This document shows, piece by piece, positions 25,463-32,945 of a stretch of DNA of 64,000 nt (position 1 is the first letter of the stretch; the number at the start of each line of letters is the position of its first letter). The notes under the pieces were generated by a model. That model worked only from the letters and a program-made list of their open reading frames with translations. It ran no database searches and had not been told where the DNA came from. Both the position numbers and the translations under genes were made by a program. Source of the DNA: Pseudoduganella aquatica (GTDB taxonomy: Bacteria; Pseudomonadota; Gammaproteobacteria; Burkholderiales; Burkholderiaceae_D); the NCBI RefSeq assembly GCF_009857595.1, contig NZ_WWCU01000003.1, positions 62,001-126,000 of the forward strand, in the 5' to 3' direction.

Positions 25463-25473
25463 GGTGGTTCTCC

Positions 25474-28005
25474 TCAAGCTACTTTGATCGGGATGACGAC
25501 GGCTTTGCGCTCTTCCAGCGTGGCCGGGCGGATCTGGCCGCGCTCTTCCATGAAGATGACGTTCGGGTCGGCCTGCTCGCTGTTGACGAAGTGGCGGAAG
25601 CGCTTGCGCGTTTCCGGGTCGTTGACGGCGGCTTTCCATTCGCACTCGTAGGTGTCGACCACGCTTTGCATTTCGGCTTCCAGCTCGGCGGCGATGTTCA
25701 GCTTGTCCTTGATGACCACGTCCTTCAGGTAATCCAGGCCGCCTTCCAGGTTGTCGCGCCAGGTGCTGGTGCGCTGCAGGCGGTCGGCGGTGCGGGTGTA
25801 GAACATCAGGAAGCGGTCGATGTACTGCACCAGCGTGGCCTTGTCCAGGTCGGAGGCGATCAGCTCGGCGTGGCGCGGCTTCATGCCGCCGTTGCCGCAC
25901 ACGTAGAGGTTCCAGCCCTTTTCGGTGGCGATGATGCCGACGTCCTTGCCTTGCGCTTCGGCGCATTCGCGGGTGCAGCCGGAGACGCCGAACTTGATCT
26001 TGTGCGGCGTGCGCAGGCCCTTGTAGCGGTTTTCCAGTTCGATGGCCAGGCCCACGCTGTCGTCCACGCCGTAGCGGCACCAGGTGGAGCCGACGCAGGA
26101 TTTCACGGTGCGCAGCGATTTGCCGTAGGCGTGGCCGGTTTCGAAGCCGGCCGCGATCAGCTCTTCCCAGATCAGCGGCAGCTGCTCGACGCGCGCGCCG
26201 AACAGGTCGACCCGCTGGCCGCCGGTGATCTTGGTGTACAGGCCGTATTTCTTGGCCACGGTGCCGACGGCGATCAGGCCGTCGGCCGTGACTTCGCCGC
26301 CCGGCATGCGCGGCACCACGGAGTAGGTGCCGTCCTTCTGGATATTGCCCAGGAAGTAGTCGTTGGTGTCCTGCAGGCTGGCGTGTTCCTTCTTCAGCAC
26401 GAAGTCGTTCCAGCAGGAGGCCAGGATGCTGGCGGCCAGCGGCTTGCAGACGTCGCAGCCCAGGCCCTTGCCGTGCTGCGCCAGCAGCGCGTCGAAGGTG
26501 CGGATCTGGCCGACGCGGATCAGGTGGTACAGCTCCTGGCGCGAGTAGGCGAAGTGTTCGCAGACGTGGTTGTTCACGTCCATGCCCTGCTTCTTCATTT
26601 CGGCTTTCATCACCTGCGTGACCAGCGGCACGCAGCCGCCGCAGGCGGTGCCGGCCTTGGTGCAGGATTTGACCGCGCCGATGCTGGTGGCGCCGTCGGC
26701 CACGGCGGCGCAGATGGCGCCCTTCGAGATGTCGTTGCAGGAGCAGATCTGGGCGCTGTCGGGCAGCGCGTCCACGCCCAGGCCGGGCTTGGCTTTGCCG
26801 TCCGACTGCGGCAGGATGAGGAACTCGGGCGAGTCCGGCAGCTCTATCTTGTTGAGCATCATTTGCAGCAGGGTGCCGTATTCGCTGGCGTCGCCCACCA
26901 TCACGCCGCCCAGCAGGTAGCGGCCGCAGCTCGACACCACGATCTTCTTGTAGATCTGCTTGCGCTCGTCCATGAACTGGTACACGCGGCTGCCTTCTTC
27001 CTTGCCGTGCGGGTCGCCGATGGAGGCCACGTCCACGCCCATCAGTTTCAGCTTGGTGCTCATGTCGGCGCCGTTGAATTCGGCCGCTTCGCCCAGCAGG
27101 TGCTTGGCCGCCACGCGCGCCATTTCATAGCCGGGGGCCACCAGGCCGTAGACCATGCCGCCCCACAGCGCGCACTCGCCGATGGCGTAGATGTCGCGGT
27201 CCGAGGTCATGCAGTTGTTGTCGATGACGATGCCGCCGCGCGGGCCGACTTCCAGGCCGCTTTCCTTGGCCAGCATGTCGCGCGGGCGGATGCCGGCCGA
27301 GAACACGATCATGTCGGCGTCCAGGTGGGAGCCGTCGGCGAATTGCATGCGGTGGGTGCCGTCCACGCCGTCCACGATGGCGGTGGTGTTCTTCGCCGTG
27401 TGCACGGTCACGCCCAGCGCTTCGATCTTGGAGCGCAGCACGCGCGCGCCGCCGTCGTCCACCTGCACCGCCATCAGGCGCGGCGAGAATTCCACCACGT
27501 GGGTGTCCAGCTTCATGTCGCGCAGGGCCTTGGCGCATTCCAGGCCGAGCAGGCCGCCGCCGATCACCACGCCGGTCTTGGAGCGCTTGCCGCATTCGAG
27601 CATGGCTTCCAGGTCTTCTATGGTGCGGTAGACGAAGCAGTCCTTGCGGTCCTTGCCCGGCAGCGGCGGCACGAAGGGGAAGGAGCCGGTGGCCATCACC
27701 AGCTTGTCGTAGCTGAGCACATCGCCGTCGCTGGTGGTGACGGTCTTGGCGGCCGCGTCGATCGCCGTGGCGCGGGCGTTCAGGCGCAGCACCATGTCGT
27801 CGCGATCGAAGAAGCCCGGCTTGACCAGGGACAGGTCTTCCGCGCTTTTGCCGGCGAAGAATTCGGACAGGTGCACGCGGTCGTAGGCGGGACGCGGTTC
27901 CTCGCACAGGATGGTGACGTTCAGCGCAGTACCGGCGCCGTGCGTGGCCAGGCTTTCAAGGAATTTGTGGCCTACCATGCCGTGGCCGATGACGATGATG
28001 TTCAT
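25474..28005 (-). CDS. nirB: Nitrite reductase (NAD(P)H) large subunit
   Basis: An 843-residue cytoplasmic enzyme reducing nitrite to ammonium with NADH. The N-terminal FAD fold starts MNIIVIGHGMVGHKFLESL, a second dinucleotide fold follows (GVVIGGGLLGLECAKAL), then a BFD-type 2Fe-2S module near 420-465 (ICSCNDISKGAICAAV, GTACGGCVPLV). The sirohaem/4Fe-4S reductase half holds the cluster cysteines in SCVGSTWCRYG and SGCTRECAEAQGKDVG. AGGAG lies at good distance before the ATG. It forms one operon with narK (18 bases upstream) and nirD; the sirohaem it needs is supplied by the neighbouring cobA. Confidence 0.97.
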   Translation of the reverse strand: MNIIVIGHGMVGHKFLESLATHGAGTALNVTILCEEPRPAYDRVHLSEFFAGKSAEDLSLVKPGFFDRDDMVLRLNARATAIDAAAKTVTTSDGDVLSYDKLVMATGSFPFVPPLPGKDRKDCFVYRTIEDLEAMLECGKRSKTGVVIGGGLLGLECAKALRDMKLDTHVVEFSPRLMAVQVDDGGARVLRSKIEALGVTVHTAKNTTAIVDGVDGTHRMQFADGSHLDADMIVFSAGIRPRDMLAKESGLEVGPRGGIVIDNNCMTSDRDIYAIGECALWGGMVYGLVAPGYEMARVAAKHLLGEAAEFNGADMSTKLKLMGVDVASIGDPHGKEEGSRVYQFMDERKQIYKKIVVSSCGRYLLGGVMVGDASEYGTLLQMMLNKIELPDSPEFLILPQSDGKAKPGLGVDALPDSAQICSCNDISKGAICAAVADGATSIGAVKSCTKAGTACGGCVPLVTQVMKAEMKKQGMDVNNHVCEHFAYSRQELYHLIRVGQIRTFDALLAQHGKGLGCDVCKPLAASILASCWNDFVLKKEHASLQDTNDYFLGNIQKDGTYSVVPRMPGGEVTADGLIAVGTVAKKYGLYTKITGGQRVDLFGARVEQLPLIWEELIAAGFETGHAYGKSLRTVKSCVGSTWCRYGVDDSVGLAIELENRYKGLRTPHKIKFGVSGCTRECAEAQGKDVGIIATEKGWNLYVCGNGGMKPRHAELIASDLDKATLVQYIDRFLMFYTRTADRLQRTSTWRDNLEGGLDYLKDVVIKDKLNIAAELEAEMQSVVDTYECEWKAAVNDPETRKRFRHFVNSEQADPNVIFMEERGQIRPATLEERKAVVIPIKVA

Positions 28006-28023
28006 TGCTTTGCTCCTAGATTC

Positions 28024-29322
28024 TTAAGCTGCGGCCAGGGCCGATTCTTCTTGCGCTGCGCTGCCGAAGCGCGCGGCGATGGCGCACAGCGCCGAGGCGC
28101 CGACCAGCACGCCGAGGATGCTCAGGGTTTGCTGCACGTCGCCGCCCATGCCCTTCATGAGGAAGCCCGCCGCCACCGCGCCGACGTTGCCGCCCGCGCC
28201 GATGATGCCGGCCACGCCGCCCAGGGCGCGCTTGTCGACGAAGGGCACCAGCGCGTAGGTGGCGCCGCAGGCCATGTGGGTGAACAGGCCGAACACCAGC
28301 ATGGCGATCACCGCGAAGGCGACGCTTTCGGCGCGGGAGAACCACAGCAGGCCCAGGCCTTCGCCTATCATCATGATGAACAGCAGCGTGACGCGGCTGT
28401 TCAGGTTGCCGCGCAGCGCGGCCTTGTCCGAGATCCAGCCGCCCAGGGCACGGGCGAACAGCGCCAGCAGGCCGAAGCTGCCGGCGGCCATGCCGGCCTG
28501 GCCCAGCGACAGTTTGAAGTGGTCGGTGTAGTAGACGGCGGCGATGTTGTGGATGAAGATCTCCACGCCGAAGCAGGCGCCGTAGGTGACGAACAGCAGC
28601 CACACGCGGTAGTTGGTGGCGGCCAGCTTGAAGCTGTCCCAGCCGCCTTTTTTCCCTCCCTCGATGGCGATGCCGGCGGCGCGCAGCTCGCTGTAATTGC
28701 CTTGCGGGCAGTCCTGGGTGAATTTGTAGTAGACCACGGCCATGATGAGCATCAGCACGCCCGGCACCACCAGGGCGGCGCGCCAGCCCAGCGTTTCGTT
28801 CACGCCCAGCATGACCATGGCGGCCATCAGCAGCGGCATCAGCGCTTGCGCGGCGCCGCCGCCGGCGTTACCCCAGCCTGCGGCGGCCGCGTTGGCGGTG
28901 CCCACCACGTTGGAGGCGAACATCACCGAGGTGTGGTACTGGGTGATGACGAAGCTGGCGCCCACCGCGCCGATCAGCAAACGGAAAAATAAAAAGCTTT
29001 CGTAGCTCTGCGACGCGGCCACGCCCAGCACGGGAATGGCGCCCAGCAGCAGCAGGCCGGTGTAGGCTTTGCGCGGGCCGAAATGGTCGCACAGCGGGCC
29101 GATGATCAGGCGCACGATGATGGTGATGGCCACCGCCGCGATGTTGATGTTGGCGACCTGCGCCATCGTCAGGCCGAATTCGCCTTTAATGACCGGCATC
29201 AGCGGCGCGCAGGCGAACCAGGCGAAGAAGCAGATGAAGAAGGCCATCCAGGTCAGGTGGAAGGCACGCATCGGCGGCGTGGAGATCGTGAAGAGCTTGA
29301 TGCTGTTAGCTTTGCTGGCCAT
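28024..29322 (-). CDS. narK: Nitrate/nitrite MFS transporter
   Basis: A 432-residue 12-helix NNP-family transporter importing nitrate (and exchanging or importing nitrite). The N-terminal region is FHLTWMAFFICFFAWFACAP. The family signatures are AGWGNAGGGAAQALMP (nitrate signature 1) and GIIGAGGNVGAVAAGFLMKG (signature 2), with an arginine in the MFS loop IIGPLCDHFGPRKAYTG. The ATG at 29322 was chosen over an in-frame start at 29346, which lies next to the leader terminator. It is the first structural gene of narK-nirB-nirD-reductase-nasA and follows an unusually rich regulatory leader. Confidence 0.95.
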   Translation of the reverse strand: MASKANSIKLFTISTPPMRAFHLTWMAFFICFFAWFACAPLMPVIKGEFGLTMAQVANINIAAVAITIIVRLIIGPLCDHFGPRKAYTGLLLLGAIPVLGVAASQSYESFLFFRLLIGAVGASFVITQYHTSVMFASNVVGTANAAAAGWGNAGGGAAQALMPLLMAAMVMLGVNETLGWRAALVVPGVLMLIMAVVYYKFTQDCPQGNYSELRAAGIAIEGGKKGGWDSFKLAATNYRVWLLFVTYGACFGVEIFIHNIAAVYYTDHFKLSLGQAGMAAGSFGLLALFARALGGWISDKAALRGNLNSRVTLLFIMMIGEGLGLLWFSRAESVAFAVIAMLVFGLFTHMACGATYALVPFVDKRALGGVAGIIGAGGNVGAVAAGFLMKGMGGDVQQTLSILGVLVGASALCAIAARFGSAAQEESALAAA

Positions 29323-29344
29323 TTTTTTATCCCGTCTAGAAAAC

Positions 29345-29391
29345 AAAAAAGCGTCCGCGCAGCCTTGATCTAACTCAAGCTGGGCGGACGC
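29345..29391 (-). terminator. Leader terminator (attenuator) in front of narK
   Basis: On the minus strand GCGTCCGC pairs with GCGGACGC around an inner CTTGA/TCAAG stem and runs directly into six T residues, 23 bases before the narK start. Placed after a two-hexaloop ANTAR motif, it is the natural target of NasT antitermination. Confidence 0.88.
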
Positions 29392-29400
29392 CGTTGTCCT

Positions 29401-29451
29401 GCCAGTCCGTCGTTAGACCAGCGCATTTGTTTGGGGGATCGCCATTGATCC
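29401..29451 (-). promoter_or_regulatory. ANTAR two-hexaloop antiterminator RNA motif in nas leader
   Basis: In the minus-strand RNA, P1 is GGAUC-AAUGGC-GAUCC (29451-29436). After a 13-base linker, P2 is an eight-pair stem (with wobbles) closing the hexaloop AACGAC (29422-29401). Both loops have A at position 1 and G at position 4, the hallmark of ANTAR-protein targets. P2 lies just upstream of the terminator hairpin. NasT, an ANTAR protein, is encoded 3 kb away. Pairings are read by eye from the sequence; NasT binding is inferred from family knowledge. Confidence 0.82.
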
Positions 29452-29464
29452 TGTCCTTATCCTT

Positions 29465-29480
29465 TGCAAGAGGCGTGCCA
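29465..29480 (-). promoter_or_regulatory. Sigma54 promoter of the narK-nirBD-nasA operon
   Basis: On the minus strand TGGCACGCCTCTTGCA matches the sigma54 consensus TGGCAC-N5-TTGCA in full, with GG and GC separated by ten bases. Transcription would start near 29454, three or four bases before the first ANTAR stem-loop. Confidence 0.9.
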
Positions 29481-29535
29481 GACAGGAAGCAGGCGGTTTG
29501 CGGGGCTAGGGACCGATATTATTTCTTCAATGAAA

Positions 29536-30339
29536 TTAATTCAGGGTGCCGGTGGCATATTGCGGTGCAAAAGCGCACAGCGATGGTGCACCATTGCGTG
29601 CATCGTCCGGCCAGGCGTCGGCGCAGCGCACCACGTCGCCCACCACGATGATGCTGGGGCTGCCCAGTCCGCTGGCGGCCAGCGCCTGCGGCAGCTCGCC
29701 CAGCGTGGTGACCAGCTGGCGCTGCGCCTCGCGCGTGGCCGACTGCACCACCGCCACCGGCGTGTCCGCGCGCGCGCCGCCCGCCAGCAGGCCGGCCTGG
29801 ATGGCGGCGCAGCGCGCCACGCCCATATAGATCACCAGCGTCAGGCCGCTTTGCGCCAGCGCCGGCCAGTTCGGCTCGGCCCCGGCGTCCTTGCCGTGGC
29901 CGGTGACGAAGACCGCGCCCTGGCTCCAGGAGCGGTGCGTGAGCGGAATGCCGATGCTGGACGGCGCGGCCAGGCCACTGCTGATGCCGGGCACCACGTC
30001 CACTTCGATGCCGTGCGCCAGCAGCTGCGCGCGCTCCTCGCCGCCGCGCCCGAACAGATAGGGGTCGCCGCCTTTCAGGCGCACCACGCTGTGGCCGGCG
30101 CGCGCCTCGGCGATCATCAGGCGCTCGATGAATTCCTGCGGCGTGGACTGGCAGCCGCCGCGCTTGCCCACCTGGATCACGCGCGCCTGCGGCGAGGCGC
30201 AGGCCAGGATGTCCGGATTCACCAGGTCGTCCACCAGCAGCACGTCGGCGGCGGCGATGGCCTTGGCGGCCTTGATGGTGAGCAGGTCCGGGTCGCCGGG
30301 ACCGGCGCCCACCAGGGTGACTTTGCCTTGCTTGTTCAT
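29536..30339 (-). CDS. cobA: Uroporphyrinogen-III C-methyltransferase
   Basis: A 267-residue SUMT that methylates uroporphyrinogen III twice with SAM to give precorrin-2, the precursor of the sirohaem needed by NirB. The family signatures are VTLVGAGPGDPDLLTIKAAKA (about 8-28), VRLKGGDPYLFGRGGEE and VVPGISSGLAAPSSIGIPLTHR. There is no CysG-type dehydrogenase/ferrochelatase domain, so other enzymes complete sirohaem. It lies in the nas island between the sensor genes and narK; NtrC-like dyads are embedded in its last 70 bases. Confidence 0.95.
   Translation of the reverse strand: MNKQGKVTLVGAGPGDPDLLTIKAAKAIAAADVLLVDDLVNPDILACASPQARVIQVGKRGGCQSTPQEFIERLMIAEARAGHSVVRLKGGDPYLFGRGGEERAQLLAHGIEVDVVPGISSGLAAPSSIGIPLTHRSWSQGAVFVTGHGKDAGAEPNWPALAQSGLTLVIYMGVARCAAIQAGLLAGGARADTPVAVVQSATREAQRQLVTTLGELPQALAASGLGSPSIIVVGDVVRCADAWPDDARNGAPSLCAFAPQYATGTLN
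29574..29602. promoter_or_regulatory. NtrC-like enhancer dyads inside the 3' end of cobA
   Basis: CGCACAGCGATGGTGCA (29574-29590) matches the half-sites of the NtrC consensus TGCACC-N5-GGTGCA, and an overlapping TGCACCATTGCGTGCA (29587-29602) is one base short of the same dyad. They lie about 120-150 bases upstream of the predicted sigma54 start, the normal distance for NtrC enhancers. Confidence 0.55.
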
Positions 30340-30362
30340 ACCGTTCTCCTATCCCCTATGCC

Positions 30363-31043
30363 CTATGCGTTGGCGGCGGTCAGCGCCGCTTTCACCATGT
30401 CGTCGATTTCGCCGGTGATGTTGGACAGCACGCCCGCCACCACGGCGAACTCGCGCCCCGCGAAGCCGGCCCGCGCCGCCACGATGCGGGCGTTGAAGGA
30501 CACCATCTTGGCCTGCTTGGCGATGGTCTCGATTTCCGTGATCACGCCGCGCAGCTGCTTTTTCATCAGCAGCGCGTGCTTTTTGGACTGTTCTTCATAG
30601 ATGGCGGTGATCTGGTTGAGCAGCGCCAGCACCGGCGTGGTCATTTCCACCAGCTGCGCCAGCTGGGCGGCAGCGCGGGGCGAACCGGGCGCGCTCTCGG
30701 CCGCCTCCAGGGTGCGCTCGGCCAGGCCCATGAAGTCCTGGATCTGGCGGTCGCCGCCGGTGCGGCCGAAATAGACTTCCTCCAGCTCCGGGCAGAAGAT
30801 GCCGGGCACCGTGTCGCTGCCGTTCACCAGCGCGTGGTGCGCGCCGCGGAACAGCGCCAGCGCCTCGCGCGCAGTGGCGGCGGCGTTTTCCTGCCCCTGC
30901 CCCGCCAGCACCGCGTACAGCACCAGGCGCTGCGACGTGAAGCGGCGCCGGCCGGACAGGTTGATCAGTGCGCCGAATACTTCCCCGGACAGCGCGGGCG
31001 CCTCGTTTTTCATGGCCAGTGCGGCCGATCCGTAATTTGCCAT
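30363..31043 (-). CDS. Soluble PilJ/P-box domain protein with MCP-like tail, putative nitrate/nitrite sensor
   Basis: A 226-residue protein without transmembrane segments. Residues about 26-110 resemble the PilJ-type (type IV pili chemotaxis transducer N-terminal) domain: LINLSGRRRFTSQRLVLYAV (27-46) recalls the P-box of NarX-type nitrate sensors, and helices with REALALFRGAHHALVNG follow. The C-terminal 80 residues are a reduced methyl-accepting signalling segment (MVSFNARIVAARAGFAGREF, then VLSNITGEID) too short for a full chemoreceptor. The ATG at 31043 has AAGAGGG in good position. Placement between nasS and cobA makes nitrate or nitrite sensing likely; its output partner is unknown. Confidence 0.75.
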   Translation of the reverse strand: MANYGSAALAMKNEAPALSGEVFGALINLSGRRRFTSQRLVLYAVLAGQGQENAAATAREALALFRGAHHALVNGSDTVPGIFCPELEEVYFGRTGGDRQIQDFMGLAERTLEAAESAPGSPRAAAQLAQLVEMTTPVLALLNQITAIYEEQSKKHALLMKKQLRGVITEIETIAKQAKMVSFNARIVAARAGFAGREFAVVAGVLSNITGEIDDMVKAALTAANA

Positions 31044-31075
31044 CTGCACCCTCTTGGTATTGGTTTACAGCCTCG

Positions 31076-32218
31076 CTACTGCCTGATGCTGAAGGACGCC
31101 GCATAGCGTTCCGGGTTGCTGCCATCCCACTGCTTGCCATCCATCAGTGTGGAGCTGCGCAGAACGCCTTGCGGCACGGGTGTCTCCGTCATGTCCGCTG
31201 CTTCGCGGTATAGCTTTATCTGGTGGACTGCGCTGGCCACGGCCAGGTAGTCGGGATCGGCCTTGAGCAGGCCCCAGCGCCGTTGCTGGGTCATGAACCA
31301 CATGCCGTCCGACAGGAAGGGGAAATTCACCGCGCCCTCGTGGTGGAAGCGCAGCGGATGCGGGTCCTCCCAGCTCTTGCCCAGGCCGTCCTGGTAGTGG
31401 CCGAGGATGCGCGCGCTGATCACGTCCTTGCTGGTGTTCACATAGGGCACGGCCGAAATAATCTCGGCCATGGCCATGCGGTTGGCGGCGCTGGCGTCTA
31501 TCCAGCGGCTGGCCTCCAGCACGGCGGCGATCACCGCGCGGCAGGTGTTGGGGTGGGCGCGCGCGAACTCGGCCGAGGTGGCCAGCACTTTTTCCGGGTG
31601 CTCGGGCCAGATCTGCTGGCTGGTGGCGGCGGTGATGCCGATGCCGTCCATGACCGCGCGGTGGCCCCAGGGTTCGCCTGCGCAGAAGCCGTCCATATGG
31701 CCGGCGCCGAGGTTGGACACCATTTGTGCCGGCGGCACCGTGATCACGCGCGCATGGCGCATGGGGTCGATGCCGTGCGCCGCCATCCAGTAGTACAGCC
31801 ACATGGCATGGGTGCCGGTGGGGAAGGTCTGGGCGAAGGTGTAGGTGCGCGGCGCGCTTTGCATCAGCGCGGCCAGCGTGGCGCCGTCCACCGCGCCCTG
31901 CTCGGCCAGGCGGCGCGACAGGGTGATGGCCTGGCCGTTGCGGTTCAGATTCATCAGGATGGCCATGTCGCGCTTTTGCCAGCCCACGCCCAGCTGGGTG
32001 CCGTACACCATGCCGTACAGCGAGTGGGCCGCGTCCAGCTCGCCGCTGAGCAGCTTGTCGCGCACGCCGGCCCAGGACGATTCCTTGCTCGGCACGATCT
32101 TGATGCCGTATTTTTCATCAAAGCCCAGCACCGCAGCCATGACGACGGAGGCGCAGTCGGTCAGCGGGTTGAACCCTATCCTGACCATTTGCTTTTCCGG
32201 TGCCGCATGCTTCGTCAT
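31076..32218 (-). CDS. nasS: Nitrate-sensing NasS-like protein
   Basis: A 380-residue protein homologous to the periplasmic nitrate-binding NrtA but without a signal peptide (starts MTKHAAPEKQMVRIGFNPLT), as expected of the cytoplasmic sensor NasS. Binding-protein features include FNPLTDCASVVMAAVLGFDE, KLLSGELDAAHSLYGMVYG, FPTGTHAMWLYYWMAAHGID and GHMDGFCAGEPWG. NasS holds NasT inactive and releases it when nitrate binds. It lies 47 bases after nasT on the same strand. The absence of an adjacent ABC permease supports the regulatory role over transport. Confidence 0.9.
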   Translation of the reverse strand: MTKHAAPEKQMVRIGFNPLTDCASVVMAAVLGFDEKYGIKIVPSKESSWAGVRDKLLSGELDAAHSLYGMVYGTQLGVGWQKRDMAILMNLNRNGQAITLSRRLAEQGAVDGATLAALMQSAPRTYTFAQTFPTGTHAMWLYYWMAAHGIDPMRHARVITVPPAQMVSNLGAGHMDGFCAGEPWGHRAVMDGIGITAATSQQIWPEHPEKVLATSAEFARAHPNTCRAVIAAVLEASRWIDASAANRMAMAEIISAVPYVNTSKDVISARILGHYQDGLGKSWEDPHPLRFHHEGAVNFPFLSDGMWFMTQQRRWGLLKADPDYLAVASAVHQIKLYREAADMTETPVPQGVLRSSTLMDGKQWDGSNPERYAASFSIRQ

Positions 32219-32265
32219 CGCTCTTTTCCTCTAAAAAATGCACTGTCTTGGTGCGATGCACCAAA

Positions 32266-32904
32266 TCAGCCTAGCAAATCCTCTACGTCGAGAATGCGCT
32301 GGGCGATCTCGGCGAGCTTCAAATTCTTGTTCATGGCCATGGTGCGCAGCTTCTGGTAGGCCGCGTCCTCGGTCATGCCGTGGCGGGTCATGAGCAGGCC
32401 CTTGGCGCGGTCGATGACCTTGCGCTCGGCCAGTTTGTGGCGGGTGTCGTCCAGTTCGGCGAGCAGCTTCTGCTCCTGCTTGAAGCGCGCCAGCGCCACG
32501 TTGAGCACCGGCTTGATGCGCTCGGCCTGCAGTCCCGCCACGATATAGGCGGACACGCCGGCCGCCATGGCGGCTTCCATGCTGGAAGTGGCGTCGTCCT
32601 CGGTAAACATGACGATGGGGCGGCGCTCGTCGCGGGTGGCGATGACGATGTGCTCGAGCACGTCGCGCGCGTCCGATTCGGCGTCGATGATGATCATGTC
32701 GGGCTGCAGCAGGGCGATCTGCTCGGGCAGATGCATGTCGGCCGGGAGCGAGGCCACGATCTCGTAGCCCGCTTCCTGCAGGCCCACGTTCAGCGCCTGC
32801 GCGCGCAGCGCCGCGTCGGCCGCCTGGACCACCACGATACGGAGGGGGCGCGCCGGGGGCGCTGATTGTCGCTTGGATGCCATCTTGGGGTGCTCTGATT
32901 CCAT
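32266..32904 (-). CDS. nasT: ANTAR antiterminator NasT
   Basis: A 212-residue receiver-plus-ANTAR RNA-binding regulator. The receiver covers about 20-140 with D74 in MIIIDAESDARD; the usual N-terminal acidic pair is missing (VVVQAADAA), consistent with control by NasS binding rather than phosphorylation. The ANTAR domain fills about 148-205: KLAERKVIDRAKGLLMTRHG, then AYQKLRTMAMNKN and LAEIAQRIL. Its predicted target, a two-hexaloop motif before narK, is in this window. The start is at 32904; an ATG at 32883 (MASKRQSAPP) is equally possible and neither has a strong ribosome-binding site. Confidence 0.93.
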   Translation of the reverse strand: MESEHPKMASKRQSAPPARPLRIVVVQAADAALRAQALNVGLQEAGYEIVASLPADMHLPEQIALLQPDMIIIDAESDARDVLEHIVIATRDERRPIVMFTEDDATSSMEAAMAAGVSAYIVAGLQAERIKPVLNVALARFKQEQKLLAELDDTRHKLAERKVIDRAKGLLMTRHGMTEDAAYQKLRTMAMNKNLKLAEIAQRILDVEDLLG

Positions 32905-32945
32905 GCAGGGTAACTAGCAAGAATCAAACCACCTCCGAACGATCA

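Noticed and set aside
24994-28992. A 1332-codon open frame antisense to the reductase, nirD, nirB and narK genes
   Set aside because: Its translation is rich in His, Val, Gln and Arg with no domain, as expected of the mirror of GC-rich coding DNA; the opposite strand encodes unmistakable enzymes.
31076-32218. NrtA-like protein considered as a periplasmic nitrate transporter component
   Set aside because: It has no signal peptide, no adjacent ABC permease or ATPase, and lies next to nasT; NasS is the better call.
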